Below are positions 41,452 through 51,051 of a stretch of 64,000 bases of DNA, in pieces. Origin of the DNA: Fictibacillus halophilus (GTDB lineage: Bacteria; Bacillota; Bacilli; Bacillales; Fictibacillaceae). The translations under genes were made by a program, and so were the position numbers. Under the pieces are notes generated by a model. That model was not told where the DNA came from and did no database searches. It worked only from the letters and a program-made list of their open reading frames with translations. Position 1 is the first letter of the stretch. Every line of letters starts with the position of its first letter. The stretch is from contig NZ_JAEACF010000001.1 in the NCBI RefSeq assembly GCF_016401385.1, positions 2,232,001 through 2,296,000 on the forward strand, in the 5' to 3' direction.

Positions 41452-42575
41452 CTATTCGTTTGATTTTAAGATGGATACAGCATCTTTATAGTCTAGTTGG
41501 TGTGATTCAGCAACTGCCTTATATGTTACAAATCCATCCAATGTATTGATACCTTTTAGTAAAGCTTCATTATCTAAACACGCTTTAACATATCCTTTGT
41601 TTGCGATCTGAAGAGCGTAAGGTACCGTTACGTTTGTCAGACCGATCGTTGAAGTTCTCGGAACTGCGCCTGGCATGTTAGCTACTGCATAATGAAGAAC
41701 GCCATGCTTTTCATATGTCGGATTATCATGAGTCGTAATGCGGTCAACCGTTTCAAAGATTCCACCTTGATCAATAGCAACATCCACAATTACAGAACCG
41801 GGCTGCATGCCTTTAATCATTTCTTCGGTCACGAGTTTAGGTGCTCTTGCCCCTGGAATTAAAACAGCTCCAATAACTAATGCTGATTCTTGAACGGCAA
41901 GAGCGATATTAAGTGGATTGGATATGAGCGTATTGATCTCAACACCGAAGATATCATCAAGCTGACGAAGACGTTCTGGGTTTAAATCAATGATCGTAAC
42001 ATCTGCTCCAAGGCCCATCGCAATCTTAGCAGCATTCGTTCCGACCACACCGCCTCCGATAACCGTTACTTTACCCCTTCTTACTCCAGAATACCACTTA
42101 AGAGAATGCCAAGACCGCCTTTTGACTTTTCTAAAAATTGTGCACCTATTTGAGCAGCCATCCTTCCTGCTACTTCACTCATCGGTGTAAGCAGAGGTAG
42201 TGTACCGTTTGGCAATTGAACCGTCTCGTACGCAATGCCAACTACTTTATTATCTGTTAATGCTTTTGTAAGTTCTGGCTCAGGTGCAAGATGTAAATAA
42301 GTGAAGAGAATTAGACCTTCTCGGAAAAAACAGTACTCCTCAGGAAGCGGTTCTTTTACTTTCATGACCATGTCCATCGACCATGCTTGAGTAGGTGTTT
42401 CTACGATTACACCACCAGCACTTTCGTATTCTTCATCTGTAAAACCAGATCCGATTCCAGCGCCTTTTTGAATAAAAACCTCATGACCCGATGCTACAAG
42501 ATTCAATACGCCTGCTGGTGTCATCGCTACACGATTTTCATTATTTTTTATCTCAGTCGGTACTCCTATTTTCAT
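41452..42575 (-). pseudogene. ald: Alanine dehydrogenase, disrupted by a single-base frameshift
   Basis: Two adjacent frames together make one alanine dehydrogenase of about 374 residues (normal about 372-378). The first (42081-42575) runs from [18 protein letters not shown] to '[10 protein letters not shown]' and then meets a stop. The second carries the NAD fold and the rest to 41452. Reading GGTATTC-TGGAGTAAGA as GGTATTCCTGGAGTAAGA restores '...[18 protein letters not shown]', the expected family sequence, so one C (a G on the plus strand, near 42089) is missing. Substrate residues Arg15, Lys and His are present in the halves. Either a true mutation abolishing alanine-NAD oxidoreduction or a sequencing error at a doublet. 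Confidence 0.88.
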
Positions 42576-42784
42576 GTTGTACCCTCCCTTGTTTTACATG
42601 GAAATTTTTTCATTATTCTATAGTTAACATACCACCAAAAATTCAAAATAAAAAGTTGAATTTCATTAGAATATGAATATAGTCAAGACAGCTTTAAGGT
42701 GCCCTAAAAGGAAAAGGAACATTCTTGTTTTGGGTTTGAAGAAAAATAATGCGATTGCTCGTGATTGCAAGAGCCTTTTTAGAA

Positions 42785-42820
42785 CAAAAAAAGGATAGCT
42801 CGTTTAGAAGAGCTACCCTA
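42785..42820 (-). terminator. Terminator after the small gene at 42829
   Basis: AGGGTAGCTC/GAGCTATCCT hairpin with an 8-base loop, followed on the minus strand by TTTTTTTGTTC. Confidence 0.85.
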
Positions 42821-42828
42821 ATCTTGTT

Positions 42829-42993
42829 TTATGAAAGACTTTCTTCTTCATCAAGTTTTGTTCTTTGCTGTCCTTGATCTACTTTATCGACGATTCCGCT
42901 TTGATAAGCTTCTGTTATCTGTTGATGAACGGTCATTTCACCTTCAGCATCATATTCAAGCTGTTGATTGGGACGTTTTTCATTCTCCATCAT
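42829..42993 (-). CDS. Small acidic protein of unknown function
   Basis: 54 residues beginning MMENEKRPNQQLEYDAEG, strongly charged, with 'EMTVHQQITEAYQSGIVDKVD' and an acidic tail ending EEESLS. No membrane segment. GGAGG lies five bases before the first ATG and a good terminator follows, so it is expressed. It may be of the short DUF4025 kind found in Bacillus, but I am not sure. It lies 65 bases after argH, possibly read from the same transcript. Confidence 0.65.
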   Translation of the reverse strand: MMENEKRPNQQLEYDAEGEMTVHQQITEAYQSGIVDKVDQGQQRTKLDEEESLS

Positions 42994-43058
42994 TCTTTCC
43001 TCCTTCACATGCAAGACTTTAACCATAGTTTTCGTCTTCGAAGGAAAGTTCATATGAG

Positions 43059-44444
43059 CTAATTATTGGAAACGGCCATTTTTGATTGTGCTGCATCAAT
43101 CTGCTGACGAACGGCCTCAAAGCCAGTTCCACCCTCAGAATTCCGTCTTTCTACTGCTGTTTTTGGAGATAGTGCTTCGTACAGGTCATTTTCAACAAGC
43201 GGACACCATTCCTGATATTCATCCAGCGTCACATCAAGAAGGTAGCAGCCTTTTTGTATGCAGTGAAGGACCATCTGACCTACTAATTCATGTGCTTCTC
43301 GAAATGGAATTCCTTTTTTTGCTAGGTAATCTGCAAGTTCTGTAGCATTCGAAAAGTCTTGATGAACGGCTTTGTTCATCTTATCCACATGAATCTTTAC
43401 TTCATTCATCATGCCTGTCATGATGCTTAAGCATCCTTTAACTGTTTTTACCGTATCAAAAACAGGTTCTTTGTCTTCCTGCATATCTTTGTTGTATGCA
43501 AGTGGCAATCCCTTCATTAAGGTAAGTAGGGAGATCAAAGAACCATATACTCTCCCACTCTTTCCTCGAATCAATTCAGCCATATCAGGGTTCTTTTTTT
43601 GCGGCATCATGGAGCTCCCTGTAGTGAAGCTATCACTGATCTCTATGAACCCGAACTCTTCTGAAGACCAAAGTATCAGTTCTTCACAAAATCGAGAAAG
43701 ATGCATCATAATCATAGATGCATTGCTGCAGCATTCAATTGCAAAATCTCGATCACTTACAGCATCTAGGCTATTGAGATACTTATTTCTGAATCCTAGT
43801 TCGTTCATCGTGATGTTGCGGTCGATATCAAACGTCGTTCCCGCTAAAGCTCCAGCACCAAGAGGCATTATATCACTGCGCTTTAGACTATCTTGAAGTC
43901 TGCCTTTGTCACGATCAAGCATCCAAAAATACGCTAACAGATGATGAGCAAATGAGACAGGCTGAGCACGCTGAAGATGTGTATATCCAGGGATAATTGT
44001 CTCTACATGCTCTTCTGCAAGATTCAACAGAGATTTTTGCAATTCTTCTATATGATCAATAATCAATAACGTTTCTTCTTTAACATAAAGATGAAAATCA
44101 GTAGCCACTTGATCATTTCGGCTTCTAGCTGTGTGTAATTTGCCGCCATCCGGCCCAATTTTGTCTGTTAATAATTTTTCAAGATTCAAATGTATGTCTT
44201 CGTATTTAACTGAATACGTAAGTTCCCCTTCTTCCGCTTCAAACTGAAGAGAAAGCAGACCATTCTTAATCTTTTCATAAGCACTCTCGTCAATGATCTT
44301 ACATTGGAAAAGCATCTTAGCATGAGCCAGACTTCCTTTAATATCTTGACTGGCCAATTGCTGATCAAAGGAGATTGATGCTCCAAACTCATCTACCCAT
44401 TCTTCAGGCTGTTTTGAGAAACGTCCTCCCCACAACTTCTTCAC
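43059..44444 (-). CDS. argH: Argininosuccinate lyase
   Basis: 461 residues. Splits argininosuccinate into arginine and fumarate, the last step of arginine synthesis. The fumarase-superfamily signature '[19 protein letters not shown]' holds the catalytic Ser; '[18 protein letters not shown]' and '[18 protein letters not shown]'-like segments are also present ('[13 protein letters not shown]'). The start is GTG, overlapping the argG stop as GTGTGA (four shared bases), so the two are coupled. Confidence 0.96.
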   Translation of the reverse strand: MKKLWGGRFSKQPEEWVDEFGASISFDQQLASQDIKGSLAHAKMLFQCKIIDESAYEKIKNGLLSLQFEAEEGELTYSVKYEDIHLNLEKLLTDKIGPDGGKLHTARSRNDQVATDFHLYVKEETLLIIDHIEELQKSLLNLAEEHVETIIPGYTHLQRAQPVSFAHHLLAYFWMLDRDKGRLQDSLKRSDIMPLGAGALAGTTFDIDRNITMNELGFRNKYLNSLDAVSDRDFAIECCSNASMIMMHLSRFCEELILWSSEEFGFIEISDSFTTGSSMMPQKKNPDMAELIRGKSGRVYGSLISLLTLMKGLPLAYNKDMQEDKEPVFDTVKTVKGCLSIMTGMMNEVKIHVDKMNKAVHQDFSNATELADYLAKKGIPFREAHELVGQMVLHCIQKGCYLLDVTLDEYQEWCPLVENDLYEALSPKTAVERRNSEGGTGFEAVRQQIDAAQSKMAVSNN

Positions 44445-45643
44445 ACTTTCACCTCATTTTTTTGAACCATGCTGCTTACTTTTGTAGGAAGTCCCCATAA
44501 AGAGATAAATCCTTTCGCAGCTGTATGGTCAAAAGCATCGTCTGATGTATATGTTGCTAATTTTTCGTCATAAAGGGAGTAAGGTGATTTTCTTCCTTCG
44601 ACGATCGCATGACCTTTAAAGAATTTAACACGTACAGTGCCTGTTACATGTTTTTGCGTTTCATCTAAAAAGGCTTTTAATGACGCGTTTAGCGGTGAGA
44701 ACCATAAGCCTTCATAGATTAGTTCAGTCATCTTCTTTTCAATGATCGGTTTAAAATGAGCGACTTCTTTAACCAATGTTAGATCTTCAAGTTCCTTGTG
44801 TGCTTTAATAAGCGTTGTTGCCGCTGGACACTCGTAAACTTCACGTGATTTAATTCCTACTAATCTATTTTCAACATGGTCGATACGTCCGACACCATGC
44901 GCGCCTCCCCATTCGTTCAACTGATTAATCAGAATGTCTAGAGAAACATGCTGACCGTTTAGTGATACAGGAACACCTTGTTCAAACCCGATCTCTACGA
45001 TCTGTGGTTCATCAGGCGTATCCTCAAGAGCAACAGTCATTTCATATGCTTCTTCTGGTGGTGCAGCCCAAGGATCTTCCAAGATACCACATTCATTGCT
45101 TCTTCCCCATAAATTTTGATCAATAGAGAACGGATTTTCCTTTTTAATCGGCACAGGAATATCATGATCTTTTGCATATTGAATCTCTTCTTCACGCGAC
45201 CAGCTCCACTCACGAACTGGTGCAAGAACCTCAAGCTCTGGAGCAAGTGCAGCAACAGAAACTTCAAAACGAACTTGGTCGTTCCCTTTTCCTGTGCAAC
45301 CATGAGCAACTGCTGTAGCTCCATATTTTTTCGCTGTTTCAACTAATTTTTTCGCGATTAACGGTCTGCTTAATGCAGAGATGAGTGGATATTTCCCTTC
45401 ATACAATGCATGTGATTGTAAAGCGATTAATGCATATTCATCAGCGTATTCCTTTTGAACATCAAGTACGATCGATTCAGATGCTCCGATTGATAACGCC
45501 TTTGATTGTATAAAAGGAAGGTCTTTCCCTTCACCAACATCCAAGCATAATGCAATAACTTCGTATCCTTTATCAGCTAGCCACGGAATCGCAACAGACG
45601 TATCTAATCCTCCAGAATAAGCTAAAACTACCTTTTTCCCCAT
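44441..45643 (-). CDS. argG: Argininosuccinate synthase
   Basis: 400 residues. Joins citrulline and aspartate with ATP. The PP-loop '[17 protein letters not shown]' is at residues 5-21; '[15 protein letters not shown]' and '[11 protein letters not shown]' complete the citrulline and aspartate sites. AAGGAG lies about nine bases before the ATG at 45643; an in-frame extension to 45763 would cover the promoter. ARG boxes flank the promoter, so arginine repression by AhrC/ArgR is expected. Confidence 0.96.
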   Translation of the reverse strand: MGKKVVLAYSGGLDTSVAIPWLADKGYEVIALCLDVGEGKDLPFIQSKALSIGASESIVLDVQKEYADEYALIALQSHALYEGKYPLISALSRPLIAKKLVETAKKYGATAVAHGCTGKGNDQVRFEVSVAALAPELEVLAPVREWSWSREEEIQYAKDHDIPVPIKKENPFSIDQNLWGRSNECGILEDPWAAPPEEAYEMTVALEDTPDEPQIVEIGFEQGVPVSLNGQHVSLDILINQLNEWGGAHGVGRIDHVENRLVGIKSREVYECPAATTLIKAHKELEDLTLVKEVAHFKPIIEKKMTELIYEGLWFSPLNASLKAFLDETQKHVTGTVRVKFFKGHAIVEGRKSPYSLYDEKLATYTSDDAFDHTAAKGFISLWGLPTKVSSMVQKNEVKV

Positions 45644-45672
45644 ATGAAATCTCTCCTTTGTTATAGCCAAAA

Positions 45673-45698
45673 ATGAATATTTACTTATTTTTATACAT
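45673..45698 (-). promoter_or_regulatory. Candidate ARG boxes downstream of the argG promoter
   Basis: ATGAATATTTAC (45673-45684, plus strand) and ATGTATAAAAAT (45698-45687, minus strand) resemble the half of the Bacillus ARG box CATGAATAAAAATTCAAG. They lie between the predicted transcript start and argG. The region is AT-rich, so chance matches are possible. Confidence 0.4.
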
Positions 45699-45733
45699 TT
45701 TTGTTTATAAAAATACCATTTATGATAGTTCAT

Positions 45734-45763
45734 ACTATAACAAAAACATTGCCGATAATGCAA
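45734..45763 (-). promoter_or_regulatory. Predicted sigma-A promoter of argGH
   Basis: On the minus strand TTGCAT (45763-45758), 18-base spacer, TATAGT (45739-45734); start near 45727, leader about 84 bases. Confidence 0.6.
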
Positions 45764-45777
45764 GGTTATTCTTTAAA

Positions 45778-45789
45778 ATGAATAAAAAT
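45778..45789 (+). promoter_or_regulatory. ARG box upstream of the argG promoter
   Basis: ATGAATAAAAAT matches 12 consecutive positions of the Bacillus ARG box consensus. With the boxes near 45685 it brackets the promoter at a distance of about 100 bp, like the paired operators of B. subtilis argC. Confidence 0.5.
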
Positions 45790-45855
45790 AACATCGGACT
45801 TTTATCTACCATCCTACTCCACCCTTTTGTACAATAAGAACAGAGGTGATTTCAA

Positions 45856-46170
45856 TTGCAGAATGACTTTGTTTGGGATGAAAGACTTGGAATCTTTGTT
45901 CCGCATTTAAATAAAGCGTGGGAAAAGTACGATACGTCCACTCAAGAAGCAATAATGTTGCATTGGGAAAAGATTAGAGGAAGAATTCCAGATCGAATCG
46001 GAGAGATCGAAGAGAAAATTAACAAGTTGCAAGACCAACTATCTATTGAAGAACGTTTTGAGGTCTCATGCGAATTGAACAACAAGATCGCGAGCCTCGC
46101 TTCTGTCATTAATGATCTTTGGTTATGGTACAGATTAAATCAGAGTATTACATCAAAAATACATGATTAA
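45856..46170 (+). CDS. Small hydrophilic protein of unknown function
   Basis: 104 residues; the start is TTG six bases after AGAGGTGA. The sequence begins MQNDFVWDERLGIFVPHLNK. It has a central helical, coiled-coil-like stretch ('RIGEIEEKINKLQDQLSIEERFEV') and ends 'LWLWYRLNQSITSKIHD'. No membrane segment. I do not recognise a family. A strong terminator follows. It stands alone on the plus strand between argG and moaB. Confidence 0.75.
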   Translation: MQNDFVWDERLGIFVPHLNKAWEKYDTSTQEAIMLHWEKIRGRIPDRIGEIEEKINKLQDQLSIEERFEVSCELNNKIASLASVINDLWLWYRLNQSITSKIHD

Positions 46171-46207
46171 ACTAGGTTCATCTTAAATATTAGGAATCCT
46201 TCACATA

Positions 46208-46241
46208 AAATAAAGAGGATGCATTTGCATCCTCTTTATTT
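46208..46241. terminator. Bidirectional terminator after the 104-residue protein gene
   Basis: AAATAAAGAGGATGC/GCATCCTCTTTATTT, fifteen perfect pairs with a 4-base loop. Confidence 0.85.
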
Positions 46242-46265
46242 GGGGCTGTTTCTTAGCAAACGGCT

Positions 46266-46772
46266 TTATTTATTCAGCTGTTGAACAACATGTGACAGCT
46301 CGGGTATGATTAATTTTTCCATGCCTAGTTTTACAGCTCCTGACGAACCAGGGAGTGCAAATATCGCTGTCCTATCCTTAACTCCTGCTACTGCTCTACT
46401 TAGCATCGCACCAGAACCAATATCGTCTGTATAGCTTAACATGCGAAAAAGCTCACCAAAACCAGAGATCTCTTTATCAAATAAAGGCGTCAATGCTTCA
46501 ATTGTTACATCCCTAGAAGCGATCCCTGTCCCACCGTTAAAAAGGACAACATCAATATCGTCGTTCTGTATGCCGAATTCTGCAGCATCTCGTATTGATT
46601 TCATATCATCTTTTACAATTCTGTATTCAGAGATCTTATGATGATTGTTTTCTAAAAAAGTTTGTATCAATTTACCGCTTTTATCTGATTCTTCATTACG
46701 TGTATCACTAACGGTTACGATCATGCATCTAACAAATCGTGGAGCTTGAGCCTTATGTTCTTGAACACTCAT
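46266..46772 (-). CDS. moaB: Molybdenum cofactor biosynthesis protein MoaB
   Basis: 168 residues, MogA/MoaB fold. It binds molybdopterin and is thought to adenylylate it before metal insertion. Motifs: 'TVSDTRNEESDKSGKLI', the MPT-binding 'VVLFNGGTGIASRDVT' and 'FALPGSSGAVKLGMEKLI'. In B. subtilis it also follows argGH. Eighteen bases separate it from the EcsC-like gene upstream on the same strand. Confidence 0.94.
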   Translation of the reverse strand: MSVQEHKAQAPRFVRCMIVTVSDTRNEESDKSGKLIQTFLENNHHKISEYRIVKDDMKSIRDAAEFGIQNDDIDVVLFNGGTGIASRDVTIEALTPLFDKEISGFGELFRMLSYTDDIGSGAMLSRAVAGVKDRTAIFALPGSSGAVKLGMEKLIIPELSHVVQQLNK

Positions 46773-46790
46773 GGAAGTAACTCCTGTTTC

Positions 46791-47621
46791 TTAATATTTT
46801 TCGTAAAGATATCTTTTTTGATAAAACTTGTGTGCAATTTCTGTAATCTTTCTCGACTGTTGATAGTTCATGATAGCACCCAGTGCCATCCCGAAGATTG
46901 GCAATCCTTGAGTTAGTTTCTTTCTGAGAAGAAGAATCGCCATCATCTTCACAGCTTGCTGTATCGGATGAGACATCCAGGACACATCTGCGATCACATC
47001 TTTTCCTGCATAAAAAATCGGATCTTCTTCCTCTCTGATCTCAACCATCAGTTCGTCCCACTTTTCCTGCTGAAAACGCTTTGGCATCGTTGCTGCATGA
47101 TAAACTTTTAACGAACGCATCATTTCTGCAGGTCTTTGTATATCATATCCATAGTGCATCGCAATAGATTGCACAGAACGGATTCCTATAGCAACCATTG
47201 CAGGCAGGTCCGTTCCTAAAAAGAGCAGTCCTCCTGTTCCGGCGAGTCCTCCTTGCGAAAATGACAAGAGTCTATTTCTTGCGATCTGCTGGTCTGCCAT
47301 ATAAGATAATTGATCGATCGAACACTTTTTCAAATCTTCAATTTCAAAGATATCGTCTCTAAATACTCTTGCTTCAGACAACAGCCGTTGCTTCGTATCC
47401 AGTTGGAATTGTGAATTCTGAATAAGAGCATGAATATGAAACAGTGCAGAATCCACATATTCTCCGATCGTCTGTTGTACCTCTTCTGGAAGAAGGTCCA
47501 TCTGTCTTGTTGCCCATTTTTCATAAGTACGTCCAAAATCTGTAGGTTCATATGTAAAAAAATCTTCTTCCCATGCATTAATTTCCTGCCAGATCTGTTC
47601 TTCACGCTCTGTTAATGCCAT
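46791..47621 (-). CDS. EcsC family protein
   Basis: 276 residues. 'ALTEREEQIWQEINAWEEDFF' at the start and a Gly-rich hydrophobic segment near residue 135 ('LSFSQGGLAGTGGLLFLGTDLPAMVAIGI' in part) are typical of EcsC-type proteins, named after the third gene of the B. subtilis ecs locus. A second hydrophobic stretch lies near 'GLPIFGMALGAIMNYQQS'. Biochemical function is unknown. AAGGAGG precedes the ATG. It is likely co-transcribed with moaB. Confidence 0.85.
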   Translation of the reverse strand: MALTEREEQIWQEINAWEEDFFTYEPTDFGRTYEKWATRQMDLLPEEVQQTIGEYVDSALFHIHALIQNSQFQLDTKQRLLSEARVFRDDIFEIEDLKKCSIDQLSYMADQQIARNRLLSFSQGGLAGTGGLLFLGTDLPAMVAIGIRSVQSIAMHYGYDIQRPAEMMRSLKVYHAATMPKRFQQEKWDELMVEIREEEDPIFYAGKDVIADVSWMSHPIQQAVKMMAILLLRKKLTQGLPIFGMALGAIMNYQQSRKITEIAHKFYQKRYLYEKY

Positions 47622-47696
47622 ACATATCCTCCTTAAAACCTTTTAAATAGTGTAGTATAAATTACTCTTAAAGTAAAAAATCTGGAATGACCAAAC

Positions 47697-48359
47697 TTAC
47701 AGAAAAGGATTCCTCCATTCCATCAGTAAAGCATGGTTAGACGATTCTTCATCTTCTATATAATTCGGGATAAGCATCAGCGGAGTTCTACCACAGCGCA
47801 ATAGAAACGAAATGACCGGATCATATAACTCTCCACTTATCACTTTATCAACATACTGTTGAGGAGATAGAACACCTGAATACTTAGAAAATCCCGGCAT
47901 TCTTCCTCCACCTAACAATCGCTGCAATTTAAGGTGAACGACCGTTTCATACAAACCCTGCATAAGAAGCTTGCCTAAATTTAATTTTCGATAGGTTGGC
48001 CGTATACAAATATCTACAACATAAAGTGTATTCCCATTTTGATCATGATTAGTAATATTGCCATTACTCGTTATATCTTCCCACGTATGCTGCGGATGTT
48101 TCAAATCATAATGAACGAGCAAGCTTGTTATGGAGCCAGCAACAACTCCATCAATCTCTACACATAGAGCTCCATCTGAAAAGAGGGAGATATGATTATG
48201 TAACTGTTTTTCATTCCATAATAATTCTGGGGGAAACGGAGAAGGGAAGCTTTCTTTTTGAATGGTCAGGAGTTCAGCAAAATCTTTTTGTTCATAATTC
48301 CGAACGACAGCTCTTACATTTTGATTGTTCATGTAAAGATATTGTTCTTTTATGTACAT
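47697..48359 (-). CDS. GNAT family acetyltransferase
   Basis: 220 residues. Residues of about 15-160 form a GNAT fold: 'RNYEQKDFAELLTIQKESFP', then 'LCVEIDGVVAGSITSLLV', and the acetyl-CoA loop 'VVDICIRPTYRKLNLGKLLMQGL' (R-K-L-N-L-G-K-L). The C-terminal region 'GGGRMPGFSKYSGVLSPQQYV' is an add-on seen in larger GNAT proteins of Bacillus. The acceptor is unknown. GGGAG precedes the ATG by nine bases. It lies downstream of ackA but on the far side of ackA's terminator. Confidence 0.85.
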   Translation of the reverse strand: MYIKEQYLYMNNQNVRAVVRNYEQKDFAELLTIQKESFPSPFPPELLWNEKQLHNHISLFSDGALCVEIDGVVAGSITSLLVHYDLKHPQHTWEDITSNGNITNHDQNGNTLYVVDICIRPTYRKLNLGKLLMQGLYETVVHLKLQRLLGGGRMPGFSKYSGVLSPQQYVDKVISGELYDPVISFLLRCGRTPLMLIPNYIEDEESSNHALLMEWRNPFL

Positions 48360-48467
48360 ATTTTAATCTCCCTCTTTTTAAAAGGTGATCGCTTTTTTGC
48401 TCATTAAATGGTTTACGCTAAACAACTCCATATTCCTCCTTTAACTTGCATATCTAAGCATAAAAAA

Positions 48468-48494
48468 ACAGCCTTTTCCGGGGGAAAAGACTGT
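48468..48494 (-). terminator. Terminator after ackA
   Basis: ACAGTCTTTTCC/GGAAAAGGCTGT, twelve pairs, followed on the minus strand by TTTTTTTATGC. Confidence 0.85.
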
Positions 48495-48502
48495 CTCTCT
48501 AA

Positions 48503-49690
48503 CTACATAGCATAGCGCATTGTATCACGCGCGATCATCACTTCTTCATTTGTAGGGATTACGATAACTTTTACAGGAGAGTGAGGATAGCTGATGAATG
48601 CTTCTTTACCACGAACTTGGTTAAGAGCTGGGTCCCAATACACGCCCATGAACTCTAGCCCACGAAGTACGCGCTCACGAACAGCCGTACTGTTTTCACC
48701 GATACCTGCAGTAAAGATGATCGCGTCGATGCCAGCCATTCTTGCTGCATAAGATCCAATGTATTTATGGATACGGCTAGCAAAAACTTCTAAAGCAAGT
48801 TCAGCACGTTCATTCCCTTTTTCTGCTTCACTCTCAATATCGCGAAGGTCAGAAGAGAATCCAGAAACACCAAGCATTCCACTCTTATTGTTCAATACAT
48901 TGATTACTTCTTCAGCACTTTGACCTGTCTTTTGCATGATGTAAGGAATTAGAGACGGGTCAATGTTACCAGAACGCGTTCCCATTGTAACACCTGCTAA
49001 AGGTGTGAAGCCCATAGAAGTATCTATTGATTTTCCGCCTTCGATCGCTGCAATGCTTGCACCGTTACCTAAGTGGCATGATAAAAGACGAAGTTGTTCA
49101 ACCGGACGTCCAAGAAGCTCAGCAGCTCTCTCTGAAACATACTTATGACTTGTTCCATGGAATCCGTATTTACGAATACCGTAGTCTTCATAATACTCAT
49201 ATGGAAGGCTGTATAAGAATGATTTTTCAGGCATGGATTGGTGGAAAGCAGTATCAAAAACAGCAACTGCTGGTACGTTAGGCAGTACATTTTTGAAGGC
49301 TTTGATTCCAACAACATTTGCTGGGTTGTGTAATGGAGCAAGATAAGAAATTTCTTCAATTTCTTGTAGAATCTCATCTGTAATCAAAACAGAGTCGTTA
49401 AACTTTTCTCCACCATGCACAACACGATGACCGATTCCCTCGATCTCTTCTAGAGAAGAAATGATGTTGTGTTTTACTAATTTATCTAAAAGCATAGATA
49501 CTGCTTCTGAATGATCTTGAATATCTTTAATTTCTTTAACTTTTTCACCATCAACTTCGATCGTGAAAACTGAATCATTTAATCCGATACGTTCTACAAG
49601 TCCTTTAGTCAGTACTACTTCTTCAGGCATTTGAAGCAACTGAAATTTTAAGGACGAGCTTCCGGCGTTAATTGCAATAATTTTAGCCAA
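48503..49690 (-). CDS. ackA: Acetate kinase
   Basis: 395 residues, equal to B. subtilis AckA. Transfers phosphate between acetyl-phosphate and ADP in overflow metabolism. Motifs: '[16 protein letters not shown]', '[10 protein letters not shown]', '[18 protein letters not shown]', '[15 protein letters not shown]', and '[16 protein letters not shown]'. The start is best placed at TTG (49690), giving [10 protein letters not shown], with AAGGAG nine bases upstream; the ATG codons further up overlap that site. A cre-like site lies about 115 bases upstream. Confidence 0.96.
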   Translation of the reverse strand: MAKIIAINAGSSSLKFQLLQMPEEVVLTKGLVERIGLNDSVFTIEVDGEKVKEIKDIQDHSEAVSMLLDKLVKHNIISSLEEIEGIGHRVVHGGEKFNDSVLITDEILQEIEEISYLAPLHNPANVVGIKAFKNVLPNVPAVAVFDTAFHQSMPEKSFLYSLPYEYYEDYGIRKYGFHGTSHKYVSERAAELLGRPVEQLRLLSCHLGNGASIAAIEGGKSIDTSMGFTPLAGVTMGTRSGNIDPSLIPYIMQKTGQSAEEVINVLNNKSGMLGVSGFSSDLRDIESEAEKGNERAELALEVFASRIHKYIGSYAARMAGIDAIIFTAGIGENSTAVRERVLRGLEFMGVYWDPALNQVRGKEAFISYPHSPVKVIVIPTNEEVMIARDTMRYAM

Positions 49691-49803
49691 AATAGCCATC
49701 TCCTTCATATTCATGAAATAAATAGGATATGAACTCCCACTTCCATCTCACTTGAAACTTAATCCTTCCTTATTTAAACATTGAGCCTTATTAATATCAA
49801 GGT

Positions 49804-49818
49804 TGTAAAACGCTTACA
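49804..49818 (-). promoter_or_regulatory. cre-like site upstream of ackA
   Basis: On the minus strand TGTAAGCGTTTTACA. The left part (TGTAAGCGTT) equals the B. subtilis ackA cre as I recall it; the right CA is displaced by one base. CcpA activates ackA from an upstream cre in B. subtilis, and the position here fits. Confidence 0.45.
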
Positions 49819-49865
49819 CCTTATATTCATGCAATTCAGACTTGAATCCGTTTGCAATTCCATAA

Positions 49866-49893
49866 AAAAACAGCATAGGATAGACCCACGCTG
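49866..49893 (-). terminator. Terminator after ytxK
   Basis: AACAGC/GCTGTT with extra TGGG/CCTA-type pairing, followed on the minus strand by TTTTTTTATGG. Confidence 0.65.
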
Positions 49894-50892
49894 TTATTTT
49901 TCACGTTCCCACTCTGTTTTAAACCATTCATTGATCTGTTCCATTACATTTCCTAATCCATTTTTATTTGAGAAAGATGGAAGCTGAGCCAGCATCGCTT
50001 GTTTAGGCTTTATTGCACCTTCACCATTCTTTTGAAGAATCAGGATGCTCTTTGCATGAACGGAGGATTTGAATAATGATTCAGGTAACTGAAGAAGACC
50101 TAGAACGGTTACTGTTTCCTTCATCCAGCTTTTAAACAAATCCGCTTGTTCACTTTCAAATAGGTTGTTCGGTACGATAAAGATCCCGATGCCTGATTCT
50201 TTCAAATGATTGACTCCTTGCTCGATGATTAAATGATGAGCATAAGTATGTCCTTCTTTTTCATAAACTTTAAAGGCTTTAGCGGTTTCATCATCTGGAT
50301 AATAACCTACTGGCAAATCGGCTACAACTACATCAACTGGATCTGCATAAAGTGGTTTGATCACATCTTGGTGAAAAAGCTCTACTTTATGTTTTTGGAT
50401 ATTGGCATTGACCCATGCTAGTCGTAAAAGAGTTTCATCCACTTCTACTCCAAACGAAACACACTCTTTATCTTTCAACTGGTTCATTACTGCTGTTAGC
50501 AAGTTTCCTGAACCGACCACAGGGTCTAACAACGTAAGATTTTCGGATTTTTTCATGAATTTTTGAACGAGGTATCCAGCAAATAGTGCAACCGCATCCG
50601 GCGTCATCGCATGGTGTGGTTGAACAGCTTCTTTCATGCCTTTTAGTACAGCCAACTGAAAAGCTTTGCGGGTTTCTTCTGTACCAAATTCTGTAACGTT
50701 CACTTTTTTGTATTCATCTGTTAATACAGCTGTTAATTCTTTCGGGTATTCTTTTGGTATCTCTTGAAAGAACAGGTTTTCTCCTGATTCTACAAGAGCG
50801 TCTAAATAAGGCAGTTCAAGTTTATCCTTAATTGCCGTCGCTGTGTTGTCAAGAACAACAAACAGCTTTTCTACATCTTTAAAAGAACTCAT
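49894..50892 (-). CDS. ytxK: Class I SAM-dependent methyltransferase YtxK
   Basis: 332 residues, related to the N6-adenine DNA methyltransferase (HsdM-like) fold. SAM motif 'LLDPVVGSGNLLTAVMNQL' (about 118-136); the catalytic-like motif IV reads 'VVADLPVGYYPDD', a D-L-P-x-G-Y-Y variant of the (N/D)PPY signature. Its partners in type I restriction are missing and the protein is conserved beside ackA and tpx, so a housekeeping role is more likely than restriction. The substrate is unknown. AGGAGGAAG precedes the ATG. Confidence 0.9.
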   Translation of the reverse strand: MSSFKDVEKLFVVLDNTATAIKDKLELPYLDALVESGENLFFQEIPKEYPKELTAVLTDEYKKVNVTEFGTEETRKAFQLAVLKGMKEAVQPHHAMTPDAVALFAGYLVQKFMKKSENLTLLDPVVGSGNLLTAVMNQLKDKECVSFGVEVDETLLRLAWVNANIQKHKVELFHQDVIKPLYADPVDVVVADLPVGYYPDDETAKAFKVYEKEGHTYAHHLIIEQGVNHLKESGIGIFIVPNNLFESEQADLFKSWMKETVTVLGLLQLPESLFKSSVHAKSILILQKNGEGAIKPKQAMLAQLPSFSNKNGLGNVMEQINEWFKTEWEREK

Positions 50893-51010
50893 ATTTAGCT
50901 TCCTCCTAAGTTTTCACAGGAAACATTTTAGCAAATTACGTACAGCATATACAATCATTAACTTCTTTTGCTAGTAAAATGAAAAAGTCCATCGTATTTA
51001 GAACAAAAAA

Positions 51011-51041
51011 ATCTCCGGTAGAATAAAGCTTTACCGGAGAT
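51011..51041 (-). terminator. Terminator after tpx
   Basis: ATCTCCGGTA/TACCGGAGAT, ten perfect pairs, followed on the minus strand by TTTTTTTGTTC. Confidence 0.88.
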
Positions 51042-51051
51042 GTCTGATTGC

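Noticed and set aside
49894..50892. YtxK as part of a restriction-modification system
   Set aside because: No specificity or restriction subunit is nearby, and the gene sits in a conserved housekeeping neighbourhood with a D-L-P-x-G-Y-Y variant motif.
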